Source: Chloroflexota bacterium
Lineage (GTDB): Bacteria; Chloroflexota; Anaerolineae; JAADDB01
Direction of reading: 5' to 3'
Length of the DNA stretch: 15,538 nucleotides
NCBI GenBank assembly: GCA_013154135.1
Contig: JAADDB010000226.1
Coordinates: forward strand, 1 to 15,538
The position numbers and the translations under genes were made by a program. Below, piece after piece: positions 1-8,319 of the stretch. Every line of letters starts with the position of its first letter. The stretch's first letter is position 1. The notes under the pieces were generated by a model that ran no database searches, was not told where the DNA came from, and saw nothing but the letters and a program-made list of their open reading frames with translations.

Positions 1-40
1 ATCGCCACAAACGAGCCGAGATGGGCGCTCCCGCCTTTTT

Positions 41-157
41 TACTCGTTACTCGTTACTCGTTAGGAACTCCGTCTATCCCAGCCAACCTCGCCCTCCAGC
101 CAACCCTCTTAATCGTTACTCCTTAATCGTCAATCGTTAATCGTTACTCGTTACTCC
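41..157 (+). repeat. Composite heptanucleotide repeat block, copy A
   Basis: Just over three tandem TACTCGT units (41-63) are followed by a C-rich core of about 45 bases (64-107), then a second run of mixed TCGTTAA/TCGTTAC units (108-157). The same arrangement recurs in the same orientation at 13599-13702, upstream of another plus-strand gene. Positions 121-148 also occur as an exact 28-base reverse complement at 9347-9374. The period of seven is not a multiple of three and stops occur in frame, so this is not coding sequence. Confidence 0.85.
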
Positions 158-174
158 ACGGACCCGTCCTACCA

Positions 175-194
175 ATCCGTGTGCATCCGTGTCC
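175..194. repeat. Direct repeat ATCCGTGT x2
   Basis: ATCCGTGT occurs twice, separated by GC, within non-coding DNA between the heptamer array and the palindromic unit. The function is unknown. Confidence 0.5.
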
Positions 195-217
195 TATGCT
201 CCGCCCCAGGCGGGCGG

Positions 218-270
218 ACATGACCACGTGTCGCCGTACACGAACAGTCGGGGCGCACGGTCGTGCGCCC
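218..270 (+). repeat. CATGACCAC dispersed repeat ending in a palindrome
   Basis: This unit is similar along its length to the reverse complement of about 9381-9430. Both read CATGACCAC, then TCGCCGT, then CACGAAC, then GGGGCG, with point differences between them. Its right end is a perfect palindrome: GGGCGCACG (251-259) and CGTGCGCCC (262-270) around a GT centre. Confidence 0.65.
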
Positions 271-332
271 TATTGAGCTAAACAGGAGCCGGCCCTTCAG
301 GACGAGGACACGTCGGCCGGATGCCTACCACG

Positions 333-373
333 TATCTTAATCGTTAATTGTTAATCGTTACTCATTACTCATC
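333..373 (+). repeat. Heptanucleotide array just upstream of dnaE
   Basis: About five degenerate TCGTTAA/TTGTTAA/TCGTTAC/TCATTAC units end about 45 bases before the dnaE start codon. They are AT-richer than the surroundings, so they could influence promoter opening, but no promoter hexamers stand out. Confidence 0.7.
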
Positions 374-419
374 ATCCCTCAGACCTGCCGGGAACATTTG
401 CCACCAGACGAGGAGAGCT

Positions 420-3400
420 ATGACTGAGAACGCGTTCGTCCACCTGCACGTCCACACAGAATATTCCTTGCTGGATGGACTGAGCCGCATCCCCCAGTTG
501 GTCGCGCGCGCGGCCGAGTTGGGCCAGCCCGCGTTGGCCATCACAGACCACGGGGTGATGCACGGGGTTATCGACTTCTACCGCGCGGCGAAAAAAGCCG
601 GTATCAAACCCATCATCGGGATGGAAGGCTACCTGGCCCCTCGGGGCATGCGCGATCGCGACCCCAAGCGGGATACCAAGCCCTACCACATCCTCCTCAT
701 CGCCCGGAACCTGACGGGCTACATCAACCTGATGAAGATCGCCACCGCGGGACAGCTGGAAGGGTTTTACTACAAACCTCGGGTGGACAAGGAATTCCTG
801 GCCGAACACGCGGAAGGTCTTATCGCGACCAGCGGCTGTGCCGCGGCCGAAATCCCCCGGCTCCTGGAACAGGGGCGGGAACAGGAAGCGGTGGAAGCCA
901 TCCACTGGTATCGGGACGTCTTCGGGCCCGACCACTTCTTCCTAGAACTTCAGGACCACAGCATTCCGTGGTTGAAAGAACTCAACCGCAAACTCATCGA
1001 ATTCAGCCGGAAGTACAACATCCCCCTCCTGGCCACCAACGACGTGCACTATGTCCGGGCCGAGGATGCCCGTTACCACGACGTGCTCCTCTGCGTGCAG
1101 ACGGGCAAGACCATCGACGACCCCACCCGTCTGCGCATGAGCGACGAGAGTTACTACCTCAAATCCCGCGCGGAGATGGCCCAACTCTTCGGCGAAGTGC
1201 CCGAAGCCCTGGACAACACCCTCCTCATCGCGGAAATGTGCGATCTGGACCTGGATGCTTACTACGCGGGGTACCACCTGCCCCACTTCCCCGTGCCCGA
1301 AGGTCACACCGCGGAAACCTACCTGCGCCACCTCTGTGAGACGGGGCTGCGCAAGCGCTACGGCGACCGGGCCGACTCCCCCGAGGTGCGCGCCCGGTTG
1401 GAACACGAGTTGGACATCATCCACCGCATGGGCTTCGACGCGTACTTCCTCATCGTCTGGGATTTGGTGGAACACGCGCGGCGGCGGGACATCTGGTGGA
1501 ACGTGCGAGGGTCCGGCGCGGGGTCCATCGTTGCCTACAGCCTGGGCATCACCTCTGTGGACCCCTTGCGCTACAACTTGATCTTCGAACGCTTCCTGAA
1601 CCCGGAACGCGTCTCCATGCCCGACATCGATTTGGACTTCCCCGACGACCGACGGGAAGAGATGATCCAGTACACGGTGGACAAATACGGCAAGGAAAAC
1701 GTGGCCCAGATCATCACCTTTGGCACCATGGGCGCGCGTGCGGCCATCCGTGACGTGGGCCGGGCCTTAAGCGTCCCCCTGCCAGAGGTGGACAAACTCG
1801 CGAAGATGGTCCCCTTTGGTCCCAAGGTAAAACTGGCCGACTCCATCGACAAAGTACCGGAGCTGAAAGCCATTTGGGAGAACCCACAAACCGACAAAGA
1901 GCGGGTCTACCGGGAGGTGTTGGAAATCGCCCTCCACCTGGAGGGCCTGGCCCGCCACGCGTCCACCCACGCGGCCGGCGTCATCATCTCCGACAAACCC
2001 CTCATCAACTACACCCCCCTCCATCGCCCCACCCGGGAGGGGGCAGCCGGCGCCATGACCCAGTTCGACATGCGGATCCTGGAATCCCTGGGCCTGCTCA
2101 AAGTGGACTTCCTGGGCCTGGCCACTTTGACCATCATGCGGCGGGCCTCCGACCTCATCGCGGAGCGCCATGGCGAACGGTGGCACCTGGGGAACATCCC
2201 CCTGGACGACCCGGAAACGTACAAACTCCTCTCCTCCGGGGAAGTGACCGGCGTCTTCCAGGTGGAATCTTCGGGCATGCGGCGCACCCTGCGGCAGATG
2301 AAGCCCACCAAATTCGAACACATCATCGCGCTCATCTCCCTGTACCGCCCTGGCCCCATGGAATACATCCCCACCTACATCAAGCGCATGCACGGCGAAG
2401 AAAAGATCACCTATCGCCATCCCAAGCTGGAACCCATCCTGGCCGAAACCTTTGGCATCATCGTCTACCAAGAGCAGATCATGCAAATCGCCACCCAACT
2501 GGCCGGCTATCGCCCGGGGGAAGCGGACATGATCCGCAAAGCCGTGGGCAAAAAACTCAAGGACAAACTCATGGCCCACCGGCAAAAATTCATCCAGGGC
2601 TGTGTGGCCAACGGCATTCCCGAGGAAACAGCAGCGCAGATCTTCTCGGACATCGAATTCTTCGCCAACTACGGCTTCAACAAGAGCCATGCCACCGATT
2701 ACGCCAAGATCACCGTCCAAACCGCGTTCCTCAAGGCCCACTATCCGGTGGAATACATGGCCGCGCTCCTGGAAGTGGAGCTGGACAAACAGGACAAGGT
2801 GACCAACTTCATCAACGAATCCCGGCGCATGGGCATCGAAGTCCTCCCGCCGGACATCAACCAGAGTCACCTGGCCTTCACCATTGAAGAACTCCCCCCT
2901 GATGCGCCTCAGCGCCAGGAGCTGCGTCAGCGCACCCGATACCCCTTCCCCGTCCCGCCCGGTTCGGCCATCCGCTTTGGCCTGGCCGCGGTCAAAAACG
3001 TGGGCACCGGACCGGTGGAGACGATCCTCCAGGCGCGGGAGGAGGGTGGGCCCTTCACCTCCTTAGAGGACTTCGCCCGGCGGGTGGACTTGCGCAAAGT
3101 CAACCGGAAAGCCATGGAATGTCTCATCAAAGTCGGCGCGTTCGACGCGTTTGGCCATCGGGCCCAACTGCTTGAAGCCCTGGACCAGATCATGGCCTAC
3201 AGCGCGTCCTACCACAAAGCGCGGCAAGCCGGCCAATTCAGCATCTTCGACCTCCTCTCCGAAGAAGAGGAAAACCACGTGCCCGAAATCCACTTGCCCG
3301 ACGTGCCCCCTGTGTCCAGCCACACCATGCTCAACTGGGAAAAGGAGCTCCTGGGCGTCTACGTGAGCGCGCATCCCCTGCAGAAACTGGACATCAACCT

Positions 3401-4268
3401 GGAAGACTACATCACCCAGTTCGCGGGACGCCTGGACGAACGCTACGTGGGCCGACGCGTCCGCACCGCGGGCATCATCCAATCCGTGCGCACCACCTTC
3501 ACCAAATCCGGGGACCAGATGGCCTTTGTCACCCTGGAGGACATGCACGGCACCTTGGACGTGGTCGTCTTCCCCCGACTGTACAAGGAGACCAAGGACA
3601 AGTGGCAACCCAACACCATCGTCTTCGTGGATGGCAAAGTGGACCTCCGGGGCGACCAGATCAACCTCCTCGCGGACGCGGTTCACACCCACATTGAGAA
3701 AATCGTGGAACCGGAGCACGACTTCCTCCGCGATGTCATAGAACCCATCCTCGCGGAAGCAGAGCTCTTCGTAGGAGAACCGGAGCCGGAGGACCTGGAA
3801 GACGACCTGGACGTCGAAGAGGGGTTGGAGCCCCCGGATATGGGTCCCCTCCCCGTGGAAGTACGTTCGACGCCCGCGCCGGAGGTCGCGGAGGAACAGC
3901 CGGCCGAGCCGGTCGCCTCTCCTCCCGTCCAGTTCGCGGAGCCGGTGTACGTGGACCGAGGGGAATCTTCCACGCCCCTTCCGCCCGGCGAGTACGTGTA
4001 CGAGGTAACCATCGTGTTCCGGCGCACGGGAAATGAGAAGGAGGACCTGGCCCGCTTGCGGGAGATCTTCCAGCTGCTCCGGCGCTATCAGGGCGATGAC
4101 CGCTATCGCCTGGTCATTCCCCAGAACGGCGGGTGGGTGGAGATCGAATATCCCAACAGCTCGACCGGTTGGTGCGAGAGTTTGGAGACGGAGTTGACCA
4201 ACCTGGCCGGCGTGGCCCGCATCCAGGTGCGTCAGATTCCCGCACGTCGGAGGAGCCCGGCAAAATGA
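420..4268 (+). CDS. dnaE: DNA polymerase III subunit alpha (DnaE)
   Basis: This is the replicative polymerase, 1282 residues from the ATG at 420. I chose that start because AGGAG lies four bases upstream and the protein then begins directly at the PHP domain; an upstream TTG at 348 would add repeat-derived residues. The PHP domain (about 5-280) keeps the metal ligands of active forms: HLHVH, ITDHG, GMEGY, SGC and NDVHY. In the palm, GSGAGS precedes PDIDLDF, which carries catalytic D402 and D404. The third aspartate is D563 in VDFLGL. A helix-hairpin-helix region lies near 880-925 and a clamp-binding motif QFSIFDL at 939-945. An OB fold covers about 1013-1090. After it come an acidic, proline-rich linker (about 1114-1185) and a C-terminal domain of about 100 residues. 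The stop overlaps the next gene's start (ATGA). Confidence 0.98.
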   Translation: MTENAFVHLHVHTEYSLLDGLSRIPQLVARAAELGQPALAITDHGVMHGVIDFYRAAKKAGIKPIIGMEGYLAPRGMRDRDPKRDTKPYHILLIARNLTGYINLMKIATAGQLEGFYYKPRVDKEFLAEHAEGLIATSGCAAAEIPRLLEQGREQEAVEAIHWYRDVFGPDHFFLELQDHSIPWLKELNRKLIEFSRKYNIPLLATNDVHYVRAEDARYHDVLLCVQTGKTIDDPTRLRMSDESYYLKSRAEMAQLFGEVPEALDNTLLIAEMCDLDLDAYYAGYHLPHFPVPEGHTAETYLRHLCETGLRKRYGDRADSPEVRARLEHELDIIHRMGFDAYFLIVWDLVEHARRRDIWWNVRGSGAGSIVAYSLGITSVDPLRYNLIFERFLNPERVSMPDIDLDFPDDRREEMIQYTVDKYGKENVAQIITFGTMGARAAIRDVGRALSVPLPEVDKLAKMVPFGPKVKLADSIDKVPELKAIWENPQTDKERVYREVLEIALHLEGLARHASTHAAGVIISDKPLINYTPLHRPTREGAAGAMTQFDMRILESLGLLKVDFLGLATLTIMRRASDLIAERHGERWHLGNIPLDDPETYKLLSSGEVTGVFQVESSGMRRTLRQMKPTKFEHIIALISLYRPGPMEYIPTYIKRMHGEEKITYRHPKLEPILAETFGIIVYQEQIMQIATQLAGYRPGEADMIRKAVGKKLKDKLMAHRQKFIQGCVANGIPEETAAQIFSDIEFFANYGFNKSHATDYAKITVQTAFLKAHYPVEYMAALLEVELDKQDKVTNFINESRRMGIEVLPPDINQSHLAFTIEELPPDAPQRQELRQRTRYPFPVPPGSAIRFGLAAVKNVGTGPVETILQAREEGGPFTSLEDFARRVDLRKVNRKAMECLIKVGAFDAFGHRAQLLEALDQIMAYSASYHKARQAGQFSIFDLLSEEEENHVPEIHLPDVPPVSSHTMLNWEKELLGVYVSAHPLQKLDINLEDYITQFAGRLDERYVGRRVRTAGIIQSVRTTFTKSGDQMAFVTLEDMHGTLDVVVFPRLYKETKDKWQPNTIVFVDGKVDLRGDQINLLADAVHTHIEKIVEPEHDFLRDVIEPILAEAELFVGEPEPEDLEDDLDVEEGLEPPDMGPLPVEVRSTPAPEVAEEQPAEPVASPPVQFAEPVYVDRGESSTPLPPGEYVYEVTIVFRRTGNEKEDLARLREIFQLLRRYQGDDRYRLVIPQNGGWVEIEYPNSSTGWCESLETELTNLAGVARIQVRQIPARRRSPAK

Positions 4269-6466
4269 CGTCTGCGTCGCGCGTGCACCACATCGCGGTC
4301 CTCACCAGCGGGGGCGATGCCCCGGGGATGAACGCGGCCGTGCGGGGCGTGGTGCGCGCGGCGCTGGCCGCAGGTCGACAGGTGAGCCTGGTGCGCAACG
4401 GCTACGAGGGGCTCATCCACGGCTGGGTCGAACGGGCCACGTGGAACGCGGTAGGGGGCATCCTCCACCGGGGTGGCACGTTCATCGGCACAGCGCGTTC
4501 CCAGGATTTCTACACGGTGGAGGGGCGAGCTCAGGCCGCGCGCACCCTTCTCTCCCACCGGGTGGACGCGTTGGTGGTCATCGGTGGGGAGGGAAGTCTG
4601 ACCGGCGCGCTGACCCTGGCCCGGGAGTGGCCCCAACACGTGCGACGGTGGGTCGACGCGGGGGAGATCGCACAGGATCGGGCCCGGCCCTACCTCCTCA
4701 TCGCGGGGATTCCGGGGACCATTGACAACGACATCGCGTGCACGGACATGACCTTGGGCGCGGACAGCGCGTTGCACCGCATTGTGGAAGCGGTGGACGC
4801 GTTGGCCAGCACCGCGGCCAGTCATCAGCGCACCTTCGTGGTGGAGGTGATGGGCCGGCGGTGTGGGTATTTGGCCCTGATGGGCGCGTTGGCCACCGGC
4901 GCGGATTGGGTCCTCATCCCCGAATACCCCGTCCACCCCGACCGCTGGCAGGAGGAGATGGGCGCGGCGTTGCGGGCCGGCCGCGCGGCCGGCCGTTCCG
5001 ACAGCATCGTCATCGTGGCCGAAGGCGCGCGGGATGTGGCCGGCCGTCCCATCACCAGCGACCAGGTCAAGCGGGCGTTGGAGAACTTCCTGAACGAGGA
5101 AGCCCGTCTCACCGTGCTCGGTCACGTGCAACGGGGAGGCACCCCCAGCGCGTTCGACCGCAATTTGGGCACCCGTCTGGGCTACGCGGCCGTCCAGTGG
5201 CTTCTCTCCCAAACCGGCCCCGTCGTCCCCCACCATGTGGGCATCCGGGGCAACGAGATCGCGCTGGTTCCCCTGGACCGCTGTCTGGAGCAGACGCGGG
5301 CCGTGGAGCAGGCCGTGGCCCAAGCGCGCTACGAGGAAGCCATCCGCCTGCGAGGGGCAGGATTTGAGGAGGCCTTCCGCACGTTCCACATGCTCATCCA
5401 GCCCCGTCCTCGCCGGCGTCGCCCCCGGAAGAATCGCTATCGCCTGGCCATCCTCCACGTGGGCGACCCCGCGCCCGGGATGAACGCGGCCGTGCGCGCG
5501 GCTGTGCGCCTGGCCCTGGACCAGGGACACGAGGTGCGGGGGTATTTTGACGGGGTACAAGGGTTGCTGGAGGACCGGTACACCGACCTCACGTGGATGA
5601 GCGTGCGCGGGTGGACGGGTTTGGGCGGCGCGGAGTTGGGAACGCTACCCCAGGCGTTGTCCTCTCCCCAGGCCGTCCAACGGGCACGGCAGGTCCTGCA
5701 AAGCGGGGGGATTCACGGTCTCCTCATCGTGGGGGACACGCGCGCGTACCAGGTAGCTTCTGCCCTGGCCCGCTCGGAGGGGACGGGGGTGCCCGTGGTG
5801 GTGGTGCCCGCGGCCATTGAGAACGATCTCCCGTTCACGGATTTGTGCATCGGCACGGATACCGCGCTGAACAACGCGATGTGGGCCGTGGACCGGATCA
5901 AGGATTCCGCGGTCGCGGTGCGTCACGTGTTCCTGGTGGAGGTGATGGGGGAAGAGTGCGGCTACCTCGCGGTGACGGTGGGGTTGGCCACCGGCGCGGA
6001 ACAGGTCTACATCCCGGAGGAGCCCCTGACCCTGGAGGTGGTCCAGGCGGATGTGGCCCATCTGTTGCGGCGCTTCCGGGAGCATCGTCCCCTGGGACTC
6101 ATCATCCGGAACGAGCAGGCCGGCGGGGCCTACACCACGCCCGTCCTGGCTTCCATTTTCCAGGCAGAAGGGGAGGAGGTGTACCAGGTCCGGTACGCGA
6201 TTTTAGGTCACTTGCAGCAAGGGGGATCTCCCACGCCTTTTGACCGCATTTTGGCCACCCGCATGGGCGCGCACGGCATGCACCATCTTCTCGCGTTGGT
6301 ACAGCAAGAGGAAGAAGGGGCTTATGCGCTGGGCCGGGAGCAGGGGCGGGTTCACCTGTATCCCATTCCTCCCTCCTTGCCCGCGGAGGAGCGATGGTGG
6401 CTCTGCTTGCTCCCACTGGTGCGCCTGATGAGCGGTCGTGATGGGCGCGTTCAGTCGGGCACTTGA
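4265..6466 (+). CDS. pfkA: Tandem-domain ATP-dependent 6-phosphofructokinase, eukaryotic PFK-1-like
   Basis: This enzyme should phosphorylate fructose 6-phosphate to fructose 1,6-bisphosphate in glycolysis. It has 733 residues, about twice the bacterial norm. The ATG at 4265 overlaps the dnaE stop and has GGAGGAG nine bases upstream. The N-terminal half (about 1-378) has LTSGGDAPGMNAAVRG, PGTIDND with catalytic base D154, SHQR, EVMGRRCGY, VAEGA and LGHVQRGGTPSAFDR. Glycines at 110 and 151 fit use of ATP rather than pyrophosphate. GGDGS reads GGEGS (E109). A Pro/Arg-rich linker (about 379-391) leads to a second PFK fold. That half is degenerate: VGDPAPGMN replaces SGGDAPGMN, VGDTRA replaces GGDGS, and PAAIEND (E519) replaces PGTIDND. 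It keeps IIRNE, LGHLQQGGSPTPFDR and a terminal RWWLCLLPL, which match the C-terminal half of animal PFK-1 as I remember it. The last 16 bases overlap the convergent gene. Confidence 0.95.
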   Translation: MTSASRVHHIAVLTSGGDAPGMNAAVRGVVRAALAAGRQVSLVRNGYEGLIHGWVERATWNAVGGILHRGGTFIGTARSQDFYTVEGRAQAARTLLSHRVDALVVIGGEGSLTGALTLAREWPQHVRRWVDAGEIAQDRARPYLLIAGIPGTIDNDIACTDMTLGADSALHRIVEAVDALASTAASHQRTFVVEVMGRRCGYLALMGALATGADWVLIPEYPVHPDRWQEEMGAALRAGRAAGRSDSIVIVAEGARDVAGRPITSDQVKRALENFLNEEARLTVLGHVQRGGTPSAFDRNLGTRLGYAAVQWLLSQTGPVVPHHVGIRGNEIALVPLDRCLEQTRAVEQAVAQARYEEAIRLRGAGFEEAFRTFHMLIQPRPRRRRPRKNRYRLAILHVGDPAPGMNAAVRAAVRLALDQGHEVRGYFDGVQGLLEDRYTDLTWMSVRGWTGLGGAELGTLPQALSSPQAVQRARQVLQSGGIHGLLIVGDTRAYQVASALARSEGTGVPVVVVPAAIENDLPFTDLCIGTDTALNNAMWAVDRIKDSAVAVRHVFLVEVMGEECGYLAVTVGLATGAEQVYIPEEPLTLEVVQADVAHLLRRFREHRPLGLIIRNEQAGGAYTTPVLASIFQAEGEEVYQVRYAILGHLQQGGSPTPFDRILATRMGAHGMHHLLALVQQEEEGAYALGREQGRVHLYPIPPSLPAEERWWLCLLPLVRLMSGRDGRVQSGT

Positions 6467-7455
6467 GCCAGGGGGTCTGGGGCCAGTTCGTCCAGCTGGA
6501 GGACGTGGATGAGCTGTTCGTTGGAGCGGTCGGTGGAGAATTCCACCCACAGGGGCAGGTGGTCCGAGACCCGGTAGGACATGTTGCGCAGGGAGAGTTC
6601 CTTGAAGACCGCGCCTGCGAAGTCCACACTGCCCGCCCGGCCGGTGAATTCCATGTGCAGTTGTCCCATGAACCACCCGATCTGGTCGTAGTGTTTGGCC
6701 TTTTTCCCCGTGGCCAGGTTGGTGGAGATGCCCCGAATCTGTGGGGGGACGTTGAGTCCTCGCGAGGTGAAGGCCTCGAAGCGGGGATCGCCCCGTCGGT
6801 CGATGTTGAAATCCCCCAGCACGATGAGATCTTCGTGGTATCGGTCCTCCCGCCGAGACCAGCGGGCCATCCACTCGGCAAAGGCTTCCAGTTCGGGCAG
6901 GCGTTCGTTGGGGTTGCCGGACCCGTAGCGGATGTGCACGGTGACGAGGATGAAGGCGATGTCCCCCGCGCGGAAGGAGACCGCGTAGGGGGTGCGCGCG
7001 AATTGTTGGAGCGCTCGGGTGCCCCATTCCGGGGGCAGGACGAGTTCTCCGGCCAGGCCCGATGGGTCCACCCGGCGTTTGTCGTAGACAAAGGCCAGCC
7101 GTTCCGCGTTGCCCGCGTGGCCTTCGTTGACGTCGGAGAGGATGACGCCCCAGTGGGGGCCCAGGAATTCCAGCAGGGTGCGCAGGCCTGTCACGTCCCG
7201 GCGCACTTCTTGGATGGCCACTACGTCGAAGTGGGAGATGATCTCCGCGATGATGGCAATGGCCCGGAGGTTCCGTTTGGGGTAGTGGGGGTTTTCTTCA
7301 AAGGACGGGTATACGTCCCCGAACATGCGGATGTTCCAGGTGGCGATGATGATGTTCTTGTCCGTGACTTTGGGCGGGACCCCCGCTCGTTGGAGTCGAC
7401 GGCGAATTCGGACGATGTCTGCGGCAGTGCGTGGGGGGTATTCGCTGTAGTTCAT
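6451..7455 (-). CDS. Endonuclease/exonuclease/phosphatase (DNase I-like) family protein
   Basis: A 334-residue protein with the full active-site set of the EEP superfamily: N41 in TWNIR, E83 in AIQEVR, H174 in VTVHIR, D215 and N217 in LGDFN, and D298-H299 in VSDHLP. HYDQIGW (255-261) is also typical. Members of this fold are Mg-dependent nucleases or phosphatases on nucleic acids or phospholipids, and the substrate cannot be read from the sequence. There is no signal peptide or membrane segment, so it is probably cytoplasmic. The ATG at 7455 overlaps the stop of the anti-sigma gene by four bases; longer in-frame starts would lie well inside that gene and are rejected. It is the third gene of the sigma/anti-sigma operon. 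Its stop lies 16 bases inside the 3' end of the convergent phosphofructokinase gene, with no terminator between them. Confidence 0.93.
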   Translation of the reverse strand: MNYSEYPPRTAADIVRIRRRLQRAGVPPKVTDKNIIIATWNIRMFGDVYPSFEENPHYPKRNLRAIAIIAEIISHFDVVAIQEVRRDVTGLRTLLEFLGPHWGVILSDVNEGHAGNAERLAFVYDKRRVDPSGLAGELVLPPEWGTRALQQFARTPYAVSFRAGDIAFILVTVHIRYGSGNPNERLPELEAFAEWMARWSRREDRYHEDLIVLGDFNIDRRGDPRFEAFTSRGLNVPPQIRGISTNLATGKKAKHYDQIGWFMGQLHMEFTGRAGSVDFAGAVFKELSLRNMSYRVSDHLPLWVEFSTDRSNEQLIHVLQLDELAPDPLAQVPD

Positions 7456-8318
7456 ATGGTTACCTTGGTCAGCCCGCCTGGTAGCCCTTCGTCGTAACGG
7501 AATTTCCCATCCAAAATGGGTGGGGGAGGCACATCCGGGGTGGCCGTGGGCTTCACGGTGACCCCGATTTCCACGATGTCTTCCACGTCCACGGGCACTT
7601 CGAAGAGGATGACCGCCCTTCCCTTGTGATCGCACCGGAAGTCCCGAACCGGGATGGCATGTCCCCGACGGTCGAAGACCCACACTTGGTATTTTTGTTG
7701 TCCTTGGAGAGGGGGAAGACCTTCGGCCATGAGGAGGAATCGTCGGCCGCTCCGGTCGTGCAGGACCAGGCCCCGCGCGGGTAGGTGGTCATCCGCGGCT
7801 TGGATGGGGTGCAGTTCGTACGCGTCGGGGGATTCCATGTAGCCCATGACCATTTCGGCCAGCTCGTGCGCGTCCAGGTTCTCATTCTGGAGGTCGGCCA
7901 GTTGTCCCCGCAGTTGGAGGTTCCACGTCACCAGTCCCGCGGTGAGGAGGGAGAAGAGGAGGAGCAACGCGGCAATGGGCCGCGAGGACGCCCAGCGTGT
8001 CCACCCTTTCTCACCTTGGCCTTGCCCGGACGTGGGGGAAGGCGTGGCAGGGGAGGTGACAAGAAGGCGAATGCGTTCCCGGAGGTACATGGGAGGGTCG
8101 TACAGGGGAACGGCGTACGCGAGCATGTGCACGGTCTCTTCCAGGGAGGCCATCTCTTGTTGACATTGGACGCACACGCGCACATGGCGTTCGACGAGGA
8201 GACGCTCCTCGTCATCGAGGGCATCTAACACGTAGGCCGGTAGGAGCTCGGCAACAATATCGTGTTCCTCGGTCATCACTTGTTTTGATTGCTCCTCGGG
8301 GTTCGTACTTTCGCCCAT
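7452..8318 (-). CDS. RskA-like transmembrane anti-sigma factor with zinc-binding N-terminus
   Basis: A 288-residue protein expected to hold the upstream-encoded ECF sigma factor inactive at the membrane. The N-terminal anti-sigma domain carries the ZAS signature HVRVCVQC (H45, C49, C52). One membrane helix lies at about 114-133. The outer domain (about 175-265) has the RskA pattern: LPPLQGQQKYQVWVFD, a Gly/Pro-rich turn, then IGVTVKP and a proline-rich stretch. The start at 8318 was preferred over an ATG at 8276 because AAGGG lies eight bases upstream and only one base separates it from the sigma stop; at 8276 the nearest GGAG is about 15 bases away. In the SigK/RskA system of mycobacteria, intramembrane proteolysis of the anti-sigma releases the sigma factor. 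Whether that applies here is inference. Confidence 0.93.
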   Translation of the reverse strand: MGESTNPEEQSKQVMTEEHDIVAELLPAYVLDALDDEERLLVERHVRVCVQCQQEMASLEETVHMLAYAVPLYDPPMYLRERIRLLVTSPATPSPTSGQGQGEKGWTRWASSRPIAALLLLFSLLTAGLVTWNLQLRGQLADLQNENLDAHELAEMVMGYMESPDAYELHPIQAADDHLPARGLVLHDRSGRRFLLMAEGLPPLQGQQKYQVWVFDRRGHAIPVRDFRCDHKGRAVILFEVPVDVEDIVEIGVTVKPTATPDVPPPPILDGKFRYDEGLPGGLTKVTI

Positions 8319-8319
8319 A

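Larger units (their letters stand above)
1..419. other. Non-coding region upstream of dnaE, filled with short repeats
   Basis: I see no gene here. The stretch holds two blocks of TCGTTAC/TCGTTAA-type heptamers (41-157 and 333-373), a direct repeat of ATCCGTGT (175-194), a unit beginning CATGACCAC (from about 220) and a perfect palindrome (251-270). The only long reading frame entering it is an upstream TTG extension of dnaE, which runs through the heptamer array and is not credible as coding sequence. I could not find a convincing -35/-10 pair for dnaE, so its promoter is unassigned. Confidence 0.75.

Noticed and set aside
348..419. TTG-initiated N-terminal extension of dnaE
   Set aside because: It would translate part of the heptamer array. 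The ATG at 420 has a ribosome site and gives a normal PHP-domain start.
1767..2870. Long minus-strand frame of 367 codons opposite dnaE, and a 442-codon frame opposite pfkA (4232-5560)
   Set aside because: Both are antisense shadows caused by high GC at third codon positions. Neither shows a recognisable domain, and the sense genes are certain.
7456..7683. Upstream extension of the EEP gene
   Set aside because: It lies within the anti-sigma coding sequence in another frame, and the ATG at 7455 forms a typical four-base overlap with the upstream stop.
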